NCBI GenBank assembly: GCA_051439375.1
Contig: JBFRWB010000192.1
Span: 26,054 to 90,053, forward strand
Direction of reading: 5' to 3'
Length of the DNA: 64,000 bases
From: JBGTGT01 sp051439375
Lineage (GTDB): Bacteria; Cyanobacteriota; Cyanobacteriia; Cyanobacteriales; Microcystaceae
The stretch's first letter is position 1. Every line of letters starts with the position of its first letter. The notes beneath the pieces were generated by a model, which ran no database searches, had not been told where the DNA came from, and saw nothing but the letters and a program-made list of their open reading frames with translations. This document shows positions 26,052 through 34,746 of the stretch, piece by piece. The position numbers were made by a program, and so were the translations under genes.

Positions 26052-27130
26052 CAGGGTAAACGCATCTAAATTAAGTTGACATATGAAGATATTTATGTGT
26101 AAAAGATTTAGAGAAAAAAGATACTATACTTATCAAAAAGTGTTCCATACCGTATCATCTCTGCTTCAATTTAGGCAGAATTTATTACACCTTCCCTAAG
26201 ATAAGCATAACACGGTTTGAGGCTGGTTGAGCAATAATTAACTAGCTGAAGATGCTAAAATTTGAGTGAGGTAATCATTATCCATTGATGCTTTATAGCG
26301 TTTCATTTTTAGGCTTCCTTTAAAAGTCTTTTCTTGTTTCAGTAAATTGAGAGCTAAACGGCGTAATAAAGCAAAGTTTTCAGGAGCATTATCGCGTGCG
26401 TATTCGACTTTTATCTTCAGAAAATGTTACATCTAATGTCCAATGTAAACTATTCTCAATTTCCCAATGATTCCTAATTGCTGTCCCTATTGTTTTGGCA
26501 TCTTTTTCTACACTACTAATATAAAATTAGATTTAGCGTTCACTTTTTTCTGTCCTAAAACTAATTGATGAGATGATGACCAAGCACTGACAATATGTAA
26601 AGCTTTTTGTTTTTCTTTTCGGTCATAAGATTGTCTTAAGGTTTTTCCATCAATCGCTATAATTTCTACCCCTATTTTTTCCGTGATTGAACTTACCCAC
26701 ATTTGGAAATATTCTTGAAATTCTGATGGTTCAATTCTAGCCCATACTCGACTAAATGTATCATGAGAAGGAATGCCATTGGGCAATTCTAAAAACTTTT
26801 TTAGCCATTCATATTTAGCTTTTCCATAAGTTTCAATGGCTACCCACCCTTCAGCACCACTAATCACGGCTAGAATAGAAATTGCTACAATATCTATTAA
26901 TAAGTGATCTTTGGTTCTGTCAATTCTTGGATCATTCAAAGACTCAAAATTTTTTAGAAAACTTTCTTGTAAAAAGTCAGATTCTTGGGTCAAATAGTTC
27001 TTTGTTTCTGGAGTTTTTACAGATTTTTGGAAGCCTTCAGCCATCAGTTTATATTAACCAGCTAGGTGAGAAAATTAGTTAGTCCTTTATTCTATCATAT
27101 TTTGGGACAACTTAAGATGCGTTTACCCTG
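26052..27130 (-). mobile_element. ISAs1-family insertion sequence, complete ends, inactive transposase
   Basis: A 1079-bp element bounded by the 16-bp perfect terminal inverted repeats CAGGGTAAACGCATCT (26052-26067) and its complement (27115-27130), and flanked by the 10-bp direct repeat TATAAACACC (26042-26051, 27131-27140). Element structure and duplication length fit the ISAs1 family. The transposase gene inside is internally deleted and frameshifted, so the element cannot move by itself but could in principle be mobilised in trans. Confidence 0.92.
26238..27044 (-). pseudogene. ISAs1-family transposase, deleted and frameshifted
   Basis: The N-terminal 173 residues are intact: FESLNDPRIDRTKDHLL, ISILAVISGAEGWVAIETYG, LPNGIPSHDTFSRVWARIEP and EIIAIDGKTLRQSYDR, including the first DDE Asp in IAIDGKTLR. 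Reading then breaks at about 26522 and resumes in another frame with TIGTAIRNHWEIENSLHWTL followed by DVTFSEDKSR. A further frameshift near 26400 leads to NAPENFALLRRLALNLLKQE and the normal end ...TQILASSAS. A central segment of roughly 100 residues is missing. The gene is a pseudogene. Confidence 0.88.
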
Positions 27131-27140
27131 TATAAACACC
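27131..27140. repeat. Target-site duplication, right copy (TATAAACACC)
   Basis: Identical to 26042-26051, directly outside the right terminal inverted repeat. Confidence 0.9.
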
Positions 27141-27151
27141 TAAAACAAATA

Positions 27152-27724
27152 TCAAAAAGAAGAACCGGCTTGACTTAAAAAAATGTCTTCTTCAGGGGTA
27201 TTTTTACGACCTAAAATTTTATTACGATGGGGAAAACGACCAAACGTTTTAATCACTTGATAGTGACGATCTGCATATTCAATTGTGCTTTGACTATCAG
27301 GATAATTTTTCAATGTTAAAAATAAATCAACGGCCGTTTGCTGATCAGCTAAATTTTCGCTATGTTCAAAAGGAAGGTAAATAAACCACCGTTGAACGGG
27401 CAAAAGTTGCTGATCAAACGATTGAGTGATCGCTATTTTGGCTAACGCTAATGCTTTAAAATCAGTCGCAAAAGCTTTAGCTTGATCCCTAAACATATTG
27501 CGAGGAAATTGATCCAAGAGAATGATTAAAGCCAAACAACTCTCAGGGGTTTCTTGCCAATAATCAAGTTGATGATCAGCCGCTGTTTGATAAACTGAAA
27601 GAAAGTGCGATCGCACTTTTTGATCAAACTGAGGATCTTTTTTAAACCAATAGTCTTGGGGTTTACCAAACCCATCTGAGTGAGTGGGGGTAAACCAAAA
27701 ATCTAAAATATCTGAAGGTTTCAT
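27152..27724 (-). CDS. DUF924 family protein, 190 aa
   Basis: Small helical cytoplasmic protein of the DUF924 family, whose biochemical role is not established. Landmarks are ILDFWFTP near residue 6, DYWFKKDPQFDQKVR near 24-38, LALIILLDQFPRNMFRDQAKAFATD near 64-88 (two segments), and the C-terminal FGRFPHRNKILGR, which is the family signature. Length is normal. The gene starts 7 bases after the DUF2854 gene on the same strand, so they form an operon. Its stop lies just 12 bases from the ISAs1 target duplication, so the insertion narrowly missed it. Confidence 0.9.
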   Translation of the reverse strand: MKPSDILDFWFTPTHSDGFGKPQDYWFKKDPQFDQKVRSHFLSVYQTAADHQLDYWQETPESCLALIILLDQFPRNMFRDQAKAFATDFKALALAKIAITQSFDQQLLPVQRWFIYLPFEHSENLADQQTAVDLFLTLKNYPDSQSTIEYADRHYQVIKTFGRFPHRNKILGRKNTPEEDIFLSQAGSSF

Positions 27725-27731
27725 TATTCTA

Positions 27732-28298
27732 TTATGACTGATCGCCGTTAACAGGAAGTAACCGAATCAAAGCCAATTCGATTTTACCCGTTTGCGGTTC
27801 TGTGATTTCCGAGCGAATATCAGGGCCAAAAAACTTCTCAATTCTTTCTTGTTGATTGTGCCATTTTTCTAGGGGAAGATTAGGGGATTCAAACTCTAAG
27901 ATTAAAGTATAAGCACCCTCCATTTCTATTTCTCGAATTCCAACTAAAGTAGGTCTTACTTCATCATTAGGACTTAATCCAACCTTGACTAACGCTTCAT
28001 CAAGATGCACTTCTTGGCCATAACGATAGCGGGTAACATCTTTGCGAAGTTTCGTCTGGACTTCCGTGGCCTGTTGTTCTCTTAACGCTAATACCTCATC
28101 GCTAGTAGGTTGAGTAAAAGGGATAGGAAGAAGTTCTGATGATTTGAGCGCAAATCCGCCTAAAAGTAACGGGAGTCCGTAGAAAAAACCAGCTAGATTA
28201 AGGGTTGCATTCCCCATCCCATAGGCAACAAACCCCATTAAGGTTAAAAGACTACCTACGACCATTCCCACCAAGGCTAACGGTATTTTGCCAAACAT
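27732..28298 (-). CDS. DUF2854 family membrane protein, 188 aa
   Basis: Cyanobacterial and plant-type protein with two adjacent N-terminal membrane segments (LALVGMVVGSLLTLMGFVAY at about 6-25 and LAGFFYGLPLLLGGFALK at about 34-51), followed by a soluble domain of about 130 residues. In that domain, VTRYRYGQEVHLDEALVKVG and the NDEVRPTLVGIREIEMEG segment are recognisable. The function is unknown, and a thylakoid or cytoplasmic-membrane location is inferred. It is cotranscribed with the DUF924 gene. Confidence 0.85.
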   Translation of the reverse strand: MFGKIPLALVGMVVGSLLTLMGFVAYGMGNATLNLAGFFYGLPLLLGGFALKSSELLPIPFTQPTSDEVLALREQQATEVQTKLRKDVTRYRYGQEVHLDEALVKVGLSPNDEVRPTLVGIREIEMEGAYTLILEFESPNLPLEKWHNQQERIEKFFGPDIRSEITEPQTGKIELALIRLLPVNGDQS

Positions 28299-28361
28299 TT
28301 GTAAGTTTTTCCCTCGTTGATTAAATTAAGCTCAGAGGCTGAAATCTCTGCTAATCGTCCA

Positions 28362-29111
28362 TCATACCCTGTTAGGGGTTTTCATAGTAGAGGAAGGAAC
28401 TGAGCTAGTGAGGGGAGGAATAATAGAGACTTCTTTAAGGGGTTGATGGGTAACACATTGCCAATAACAGGCAAAGAGATCAGGGTGTTGGAAGCGTAAA
28501 GAAGCGATCGCAGGGGCTGCTGGAAACGGCCACAACCGATCAAAGATTACATCGGGGCTTGCGAGGCGAAATTGCAATAAATAAACCGATGGGGGGGCAT
28601 CAAGGGAGTCTAGTAGTTGATAAGCGAGAGAGTACAGGGTTTTCCGAATGCGATCGGGTAAATCCACTGGTTGCTGGTAGGCGTTAGGCATTGCCCCTTC
28701 CCCAATTACTTCGCCATAAAGTGGCCCTTTTACCGTCCACATAATCGGTAGCCATAAATCCCCTAATCCTGATTCTCCATCACAGGTAGGATAAGCTAGA
28801 CTCTGTTCTACCCACTTACGTCGAGCATGAATGTCTTTACAGTCGTGATAAATGCGTTGATTGGGAAAATCCAACCAATGGGGCAGTTGAATGGTTAGGG
28901 GACAAACCAATAGGTTAGGATCGTGTAGTTCATTTTTCAGATCACTAGACCATAAATCGGCTGCGCTGGTTACATTCACGGGGGTTTCTGGATTATCCCC
29001 AGCGATCGCACCCTTGAGTGCTGTTACCATTCTCTCAGTGACGGGGGAAGCAGATCCCAGACTTCCATTGGCTTTGACTTGAGCGTTGACAATAATGAGA
29101 ACTTGACGCAT
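28362..29111 (-). CDS. Unrecognised cyanobacterial-type protein, about 249 aa
   Basis: I recognise no family. The likely start is the ATG at 29111 (MRQVLIIVNAQVKANG), because the 28 residues from an upstream ATG at 29195 are Lys-rich and do not look like part of the domain. The protein has no membrane segment or signal peptide. It contains a Trp/Pro-rich middle (LPHWLDFPNQRIYHDCKD, GDLWLPIMWTVKGPLYGEVI) and a C-terminal part rich in aromatic residues (IFDRLWPFPAAPAIASL, HPDLFACYWQCVTH). It stands alone. Confidence 0.7.
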   Translation of the reverse strand: MRQVLIIVNAQVKANGSLGSASPVTERMVTALKGAIAGDNPETPVNVTSAADLWSSDLKNELHDPNLLVCPLTIQLPHWLDFPNQRIYHDCKDIHARRKWVEQSLAYPTCDGESGLGDLWLPIMWTVKGPLYGEVIGEGAMPNAYQQPVDLPDRIRKTLYSLAYQLLDSLDAPPSVYLLQFRLASPDVIFDRLWPFPAAPAIASLRFQHPDLFACYWQCVTHQPLKEVSIIPPLTSSVPSSTMKTPNRV

Positions 29112-29403
29112 TTTGTAGCCTATTCCAGTAAATTTCTCTATTTTTTTAGATGTATCGGTCTTAACAGCGAGTTTTACTTCTTCGAGATCCAACAAGGTTG
29201 ACGGGACAGCTTAAATAAATGGGGTCTATTTTGCTTCATAGGATTTGGGTCGTACCTAAAGATTGAAGTCTGCATGACCTAGTATATCGTTTTTGATCCA
29301 GAAAACCAATGAGATTAAGTCTCTTTAAAACAATCTATAGATGGAAGTTCAGAAGTCACAGTCGTTCAGCCGTTAACAACAAAAATACTCACTGTATAAC
29401 TAA

Positions 29404-31155
29404 CTATTGTGTTTTTTTCCACTGAGCAATGTTCCATGTATTGCGATCCCAAGGGGTTAAAGCAAATCCTTGTAACTGATTACTAATTCCTACCACTTCT
29501 GCTCGATGAACAAGGGGAATCACAATGAAGTCCTTGACTAATAAATCATTCATTTGAATCGCTAAATCTTGCCGTTTTTGGGAATCCAATTCCATAGAAA
29601 ATTGTTGCCAGAGTTGATCATATTCAGGATTACAGTAACGGGAATAGTTATTCCCTGACCAATTATTGGCTTTTTGCGGAACGGTGTTGCAAGTATAGCC
29701 TTTTAGATAAGTACTGGGGTCAGGGCTAGTATTTCCTGTAGTGAACATTTGCAGATCAGCATAAAACTTTTCTATTGTATCATCATTAGATGGATCGCTA
29801 GAAAAGAAGATAGTCGCATCGACACTTTTTAATTCTACCCCTACACCAATAGATTGTAAGCCCTGTTTAACAATTTCTTGGGTTTTCTGACGCACTGGAT
29901 TAATAGAGGTTTGAAAGACAATTTCCATTTCCACCCCATCTTTATCCCTTGTTCCATTATTATTGCTATCTGTCCATCCAGCTTGTTCTAATAATTGATT
30001 GGCTTTTGTAAGGTTAACTTCGTAGGTGGTATTTTGGGAATAAAATTGTTCGGGTAATACTAAGAAATTGGGGGTTGCTTTTCCTGTTACGCCGTAAAGT
30101 TGTTCAGCAACTGTATCTCTATCAATAGCTAAGGAAAAGGCTTGTCTGACGAGGGGATCATTGAGAAAAGGATGGGGATTTTTTAAACTAGATCGTTCTC
30201 CTTCAGCCGTCATTTGAGTGGGATCACTTTGGTTAATTAGAATTCGTTCCATTAAAGCCGCAAAGACAGAAACAATCTGACCTTTTCCACCTGTTTCTAA
30301 CTGTTTGAGTACGGGAGCTTCAATTTGTAAATTGTAGGCAAAATCTGCATCTCCTGTCTGTAAAACGGCTCTGGCTGCGGAGGTTGCATCTCCTCCTCCT
30401 TTCAATTCTATTCGCTTGAATCCTAATGTATCGGCTTCCCTAAAATTGGGATTAGGTTCATAGACAACCACATCCCCCGGTTTGAATTCTACCACTTGAT
30501 AGGGACCGGTTCCAATGGGTTGTAAATTAGCAGGTGCTTCTCTGGCTTTTTCTCCTATATAAGATTCATAAATATGATGAGGTAAAATCATTCCTTCCCC
30601 ACCAACAAAGACTAAAAACCATGCTGGATTGACGTTTTTAAAGTGAATTTTTACGGTATGGTCATCAATTACTTCTACTTTTTCTACTACTTCATAAGTT
30701 CCTGCTGTAGTTGATCCAGTGGTTGGATCGCTAATAAAGTCAAAGGTGAAAGCCACATCTTTGGCCGTAAAAGATTGACCATCTGACCATTTTATGTCTT
30801 GTTTTAATTTCCAAGTAACCGATTTTCCATCTTTGGCAATGCCGCCATTTTCAACCGTTGGAATTTCAGCCGCAAGGAAAGGAACTAATTCACTATTTTC
30901 GTCAAAACTAGCCAAAGGTTCAAGGGTAATTCGACTCGCTTCTGCATCTTTAAAACCAGTAGAAAGATGAGGATTAAGAATAGTCGGTGCTTGCCAATAT
31001 AATAATTTTAAGGTGTCTTGATCCGTTGTAGTGGGTGACTGAACATTGTCAGAATTAGGGGGTTGAGGATTACAACTGCTTAACCAAAAAGACGCACCGA
31101 CAGCGATAAACCCAAAGGCGATCAATTGACGAATTGAGGATGATGTTTTTCCCAT
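29404..31155 (-). CDS. Peptide-type ABC transporter substrate-binding lipoprotein (SBP family 5)
   Basis: Periplasmic lipid-anchored binding protein for peptides or nickel chelates. A lipoprotein signal peptide ends at the lipobox LSSC (Cys28). The family 5 fold is clear: LKLLYWQAPTILNPHLSTG, LEPLASFDENSELVPFLA, the signature region WKLKQDIKWSDGQSFTAKDV near 126-145, VRQAFSLAIDRDTVAEQLYG near 332-351, and a C-terminal WNIAQWKK. Length (583 aa) is at the upper end for the family. No permease or ATPase gene is adjacent. The DppB-type permease at 15179-16135 may be its partner. Confidence 0.93.
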   Translation of the reverse strand: MGKTSSSIRQLIAFGFIAVGASFWLSSCNPQPPNSDNVQSPTTTDQDTLKLLYWQAPTILNPHLSTGFKDAEASRITLEPLASFDENSELVPFLAAEIPTVENGGIAKDGKSVTWKLKQDIKWSDGQSFTAKDVAFTFDFISDPTTGSTTAGTYEVVEKVEVIDDHTVKIHFKNVNPAWFLVFVGGEGMILPHHIYESYIGEKAREAPANLQPIGTGPYQVVEFKPGDVVVYEPNPNFREADTLGFKRIELKGGGDATSAARAVLQTGDADFAYNLQIEAPVLKQLETGGKGQIVSVFAALMERILINQSDPTQMTAEGERSSLKNPHPFLNDPLVRQAFSLAIDRDTVAEQLYGVTGKATPNFLVLPEQFYSQNTTYEVNLTKANQLLEQAGWTDSNNNGTRDKDGVEMEIVFQTSINPVRQKTQEIVKQGLQSIGVGVELKSVDATIFFSSDPSNDDTIEKFYADLQMFTTGNTSPDPSTYLKGYTCNTVPQKANNWSGNNYSRYCNPEYDQLWQQFSMELDSQKRQDLAIQMNDLLVKDFIVIPLVHRAEVVGISNQLQGFALTPWDRNTWNIAQWKKTQ

Positions 31156-31243
31156 TTCTTGTGTAAATTGCTACATAAATAAAGAGATTGATCGTTATTC
31201 TACCTCATCTAAAATTCACCAAGATAGGTTAGAGGCGGTTCAA

Positions 31244-31753
31244 TCAGTCTGAAGAGCGTTTTTTCCCGTGACATTGTTTAAATTTTTTACCACTTTTGCA
31301 CCAACAGGGTTCATTCTTTTTCGGTTTGAAGGGGGGTAATATCTCTCCATCAGTATAAAACCAGTGATTTTTTTCTTTAATAAAGTGGGATCGCTCATGC
31401 AGTTGGGCGACAGCACTTCCTTGTTGATATACTGCGACAAACTCAACCATCCCTGTTTTATTTTCTGGTTGTCCTGCTTCGGTTGCGAGTATCGTTAAAC
31501 CTAACCATGTCATACTGTTGGCTGTTGCAGCAATCAGTGTTCGGCTATCAGGTTTGCGGTGATTGGGATGCTCGGTATTAAATAAGTAATCTATCTTTTT
31601 GAGGCAATAGGCAGTATAGCGAGATCGCATCAGTTTAAGGGCGGTGGGGGCTGGTAACTGTTCTTGTAGATACACACCGCAGCATTGGTTGAATAACGCT
31701 TGACTGCCGCAGGGACAAGGGATGGAGGAGGAGCGATCGCCAAGAATTAGCAT
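31244..31753 (-). CDS. YchJ-family protein with SEC-C motifs
   Basis: Small protein with two cysteine-rich SEC-C zinc motifs flanking an NTF2-like core: CPCGSQALFNQCCG near residues 13-26 and EPCWCKSGKKFKQCHGKK near 147-165. The core includes ALKLMRSRYTAYCLKKIDYL (39-58), typical of YchJ proteins. The function is unknown. The 169-residue length is normal. The gene is separated from the peptide-binding protein by 88 bases and may be independently transcribed. Confidence 0.9.
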   Translation of the reverse strand: MLILGDRSSSIPCPCGSQALFNQCCGVYLQEQLPAPTALKLMRSRYTAYCLKKIDYLFNTEHPNHRKPDSRTLIAATANSMTWLGLTILATEAGQPENKTGMVEFVAVYQQGSAVAQLHERSHFIKEKNHWFYTDGEILPPFKPKKNEPCWCKSGKKFKQCHGKKRSSD

Positions 31754-31837
31754 AACTGTATAAAATAAATTAAGGTGAATTGCAGCCGTTATTTGAATAA
31801 AGATTTTATACTTTAAAAAAATTAGTAGGAACAGTGT

Positions 31838-32314
31838 ATGAACAAACGTGACTTTTTAGTGGGTGCTGCGGCGACATTAGGGACAGCTTGGTTCTCTCGT
31901 TCAGCTTTTGGTGCGCCTAACCCTAGTTTTGAGGTGACAAAAACAGAGGCACAATGGCGACAAATTCTAACCCCACAACAATTTCGTATTCTACGTCAAC
32001 ATGGGACTGAACGCCCCCATAGTAGTCCCCTTGATAAGCAGTATGGCAAGGGAACTTACGTTTGTGCGGGATGTGAATTACCTTTATTTTCTTCGGAAGC
32101 TAAATTTGATAGTGGGACGGGATGGCCCAGTTTTACTGCACCCTTAAAAAATGCAATTGGGACATCTATCGATAAATCTTTGTTTATGACTCGAACAGAA
32201 GTTCATTGTCGCCGTTGTGGGGGTCATTTGGGTCACGTTTTTGATGATGGACCTGCCCCTACGGGGAAACGTTATTGTATGAATGGTGTTGCCCTGAAAT
32301 TTATCTCCGCCTAA
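31838..32314 (+). CDS. msrB: Peptide-methionine (R)-S-oxide reductase with export signal
   Basis: Reduces methionine-R-sulfoxide in proteins. Zinc-binding CxxC pairs are CAGC (76-79) and CRRC (124-127), and the catalytic Cys is in GKRYCMNGVAL (Cys147). FDSGTGWPSF and GHLGHVFDDGP are typical. The N-terminus MNKRDFLVGAAATLGTAWFS resembles a Tat signal (Lys-Arg rather than Arg-Arg) and ends in AFGA, so this copy should be exported to the periplasm or thylakoid lumen. The ATG at 31838 follows AGGAACAG. Confidence 0.94.
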   Translation: MNKRDFLVGAAATLGTAWFSRSAFGAPNPSFEVTKTEAQWRQILTPQQFRILRQHGTERPHSSPLDKQYGKGTYVCAGCELPLFSSEAKFDSGTGWPSFTAPLKNAIGTSIDKSLFMTRTEVHCRRCGGHLGHVFDDGPAPTGKRYCMNGVALKFISA

Positions 32315-32410
32315 GCTATTCAGCATCGCGCATTGGTATGTGAAGACTGCAAGGGAGTAGGGAGAGGGGAGTAGGGAGAGAGTTTGAGGATTTGTACTAA
32401 AATATCAAAA

Positions 32411-32436
32411 ACCCAGTTTAAATGCGTCTTAGCTTA
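32411..32436. repeat. 26-bp dispersed repeat, copy 2 (inverted)
   Basis: Starting ACCCAGTTTAAATGCGTCTT, this is the exact reverse complement of 13931-13956, in the intergenic region between msrB and the flavoprotein gene. Confidence 0.8.
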
Positions 32437-32511
32437 GCAGAAGATATCAGTTGATTGCGCTTAAAATTTTCCGAATTTATCCCTAATAAGGTGCTTGTCT
32501 ATACTCAAATT

Positions 32512-33735
32512 TTAAAGTCCTTTCCCTGCTAACCAACCCGTTGTCCAAGCATTTTGGAAGTTGAACCCTCCTGTTATGCCATCAATATCTAGAATTTCTC
32601 CTGCAAAAAATAACCCTGAACAAATTTTACTTTCCATTGTTTTAAAATCGATTTCCTTTAAGTTAACACCACCGCAAGTGACGAATTCATCTTTAAAGAC
32701 TCCCTTGCCTTGAATTTGATAGGATTCAGATTGCAAGACTTGAAGTAACAAGTTAAGGTGTTTCTTAGAAATATCTGACCAATTTGTTTTTAAGCTAATT
32801 CCTACGGATTGAATTAATCCTTGCCATAAACGTTTAGGTAACTTAACCGGTGAAAAACGACCGATTTGCTTTCGAGAAGATTGTTCTTTAATCCTTAAAA
32901 AATGCTGTCGCAATGTTTCTGAATTTTGCTCAGGTAGCCAATTAATTTTTAAAGGAAGATGATAACCATTATCGTGTAGAATTCTTGCCCCCCAAGCCGA
33001 TAACTTTAAAACCACAGGGCCACTAATTCCCCAATGAGTAATTAGTAATGGGCCCCGTTGCTTTAATACCTTTTTTCCTGTGAGTAATAGGGTTAACTCT
33101 ACATCATCAACCGCAACACCTTCTAACCCTTGTAAACGTTGATCGTTAATGGTAAAGGTAAATAAAGACGGAACAGGCGGAATAATACTATGTCCTAATT
33201 GTTTAGCCCACTGATATCCTGATGGATGACTCCCCGTCGCAATCAATAAGCGATCGCTTAATAAAATCTCTCCCGATTTTAACCCAACTAAAAAACGATT
33301 ATTTTGTTTGTTAACAGTTTTTACCCTTGCTTCCGTTTGCAGCTTAACCCCAACTTCTTGTGCTGTATCCAGCAAACAATTAACAATCGTGGCAGAATTA
33401 TCGCTCTGTGGGAACATTCGTCCATCTCCCTCGGTTTTTAAACTGACTCCCCTTGATGCAAACCAAGCGACAGTATCTTTAGGTTGAAAGCGACTAAACG
33501 CACCTCTGAGGGCTTTATTTCCTCTTGGGTAAGCTTGAACTAATTCTGTAGGGTCAAAACAATGATGGGTGACATTACAACGGCCACCCCCCGAAATTCG
33601 GACTTTAGTGAGGGGAGTCTTTAAACTTTCTAGGAGGATAACTTCACCATCAGGATGGGTCAATTTAGCTGTAATTGCACCAAAAAAACCAGCCGCCCCA
33701 CCCCCGATGACAAGAAGGGTTAAACCTGTGTTCAT
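32512..33735 (-). CDS. FAD-dependent oxidoreductase, HI0933/BaiN family
   Basis: Flavoprotein of the aminoacetone oxidase/BaiN-like family, function uncertain. FAD-binding LLVIGGGAAGFFGAITAK lies at residues 5-22. KVRISGGGRCNVTHHCFDP near 44-62 is the family signature. Other landmarks are RGVSLKTEGDGRMFPQSDNS, LLITHWGISGPVVLKLSAWG near 226-245, and the C-terminal FAGEILDIDGITGGFNFQNAWTTG (two segments). Length (407 aa) is normal. The gene has no close partner; the neighbouring cyAbrB gene is about 315 bases upstream on the same strand. Confidence 0.92.
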   Translation of the reverse strand: MNTGLTLLVIGGGAAGFFGAITAKLTHPDGEVILLESLKTPLTKVRISGGGRCNVTHHCFDPTELVQAYPRGNKALRGAFSRFQPKDTVAWFASRGVSLKTEGDGRMFPQSDNSATIVNCLLDTAQEVGVKLQTEARVKTVNKQNNRFLVGLKSGEILLSDRLLIATGSHPSGYQWAKQLGHSIIPPVPSLFTFTINDQRLQGLEGVAVDDVELTLLLTGKKVLKQRGPLLITHWGISGPVVLKLSAWGARILHDNGYHLPLKINWLPEQNSETLRQHFLRIKEQSSRKQIGRFSPVKLPKRLWQGLIQSVGISLKTNWSDISKKHLNLLLQVLQSESYQIQGKGVFKDEFVTCGGVNLKEIDFKTMESKICSGLFFAGEILDIDGITGGFNFQNAWTTGWLAGKGL

Positions 33736-34051
33736 ATCAAATCTATATAATTAACTCTAGCTACTGCTAGGGAGAGGTAGGGGGCAGGGGGTAAGAAGCA
33801 GAAGTTAGGATAAAATATCAGACTTTTACTTATAAACATCTGTAACAAGCTTATAGCTTGCTTTACAATTTTCACAATTCCGAAAAGACTAGCAATAGAA
33901 TAGAATATTAGGTAGAAGCGATCGACGTTCCTTGAGTAGCGATCGCTTCTAAACCAAAAAATAAAGCAATTTGAGAAAGGGGCGTTGTCGAGATAATTAC
34001 TCGGCTTCCCCCTTGTTTTCTGAGAAGGGACAAGTCTCTCTTTAAAAGACC
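33736..34051. other. Intergenic region with two stem-loops
   Basis: No gene is supported. An 11-bp perfect inverted repeat AGAAGCGATCG / CGATCGCTTCT (33914-33924, 33940-33950) contains a HIP1 octamer. A second composite stem-loop at 33979-34012 is listed as a candidate terminator of the cyAbrB gene. A G-rich tract near 33765-33790 resembles degenerate repeat sequence. Confidence 0.5.
33979..34012 (-). terminator. Candidate terminator of the cyAbrB gene
   Basis: On the minus strand, GGGG and an inner CGAG/CTCG pair form a two-part stem closed by CCCC and followed by TTTCTC, about 40 bases after the stop codon. The T run is interrupted, so this is moderate evidence. Confidence 0.4.
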
Positions 34052-34420
34052 TTATTCTTCATCGGGTACGCCCAATTGTTTGAGATGAATATGTTTGCGT
34101 CCCAAGGTAATTTCAAATTCATCCCCCGGTTGTAATCCCATTTGTTTAGTGTAAGCTGAACCAATGAGTAAATTACCATTTGATTGCACACTAATGCGAT
34201 AGCTAGCAGAGCGTCCTCCTCTTCCTGAGCCACCAACTGGACTATCGAGATCCATTCCTTCTGCTTCGAGAAGTGCATTGAGAAACTTCATCATGTTGAC
34301 CCGATCCAAACCATTTTTGGTCTTTGTTTCATAGCCGCATGCTCTGGCTTTTTCTTCTCTGCTGAAGCTTTCGAGTTCTTTTACTTTGTCAATTAATGCT
34401 TGACCAGTTAAGGGTTCCAT
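34052..34420 (-). CDS. cyAbrB-family transcriptional regulator
   Basis: Cyanobacterial AbrB-like DNA-binding protein; the family regulates carbon/nitrogen balance, hydrogenase and other metabolic genes. Residues 1-45 (EPLTGQALIDKVKELESFSR..., CGYETKTKNGLDRVNMMKFL) are the conserved N-terminal part. The AbrB-type swapped-hairpin domain is at the C-terminus (ASYRISVQSNGNLLIGSAYT, then MGLQPGDEFEITLGRKHIHL). The ATG at 34420 (MEPLTG) is preferred; an upstream ATG at 34429 adds three residues. I cannot assign it firmly to the cyAbrB1 or cyAbrB2 group. Confidence 0.92.
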   Translation of the reverse strand: MEPLTGQALIDKVKELESFSREEKARACGYETKTKNGLDRVNMMKFLNALLEAEGMDLDSPVGGSGRGGRSASYRISVQSNGNLLIGSAYTKQMGLQPGDEFEITLGRKHIHLKQLGVPDEE

Positions 34421-34429
34421 AATTTGCAA

Positions 34430-34746
34430 TAGACCTTATAGAGTAACTAAACAGTGAATTGAGTAGAGACAACTGAAACCTAGAACATTTTTGCTGTTGC
34501 AAAATATACTTAAGATTATGGTTGGTCTCTATTTTTATCTTACACACAAAAAGGAATTTTTTGACAACTTTTAATCGGAATCAATAATAATTAATGAATG
34601 ATTAACCTCAAAGATAGAAATCAGGATTGTTCATTGACCTTGGTATAAAGGCTATCTGGGGGGACGTTCGTTCCTTAGCCCCTAAAAACTTAGACATCAA
34701 TCCTTTTTAATGGATTAATAAGAAAATCTCACCTGAAATGATAACA
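34430..34746. other. Divergent promoter region between cyAbrB and the Rrf2-type gene
   Basis: A 317-base gene-free region. It contains a candidate plus-strand promoter at 34561-34589, listed separately, and otherwise AT-rich DNA with no repeat or RNA gene that I can identify. Confidence 0.45.
34561..34589 (+). promoter_or_regulatory. Candidate promoter of the Rrf2-type regulator gene
   Basis: TTGACA (34561-34566), 17-base spacer, ATAATA (34584-34589). This gives a leader of about 150 bases before the start codon. Confidence 0.35.
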
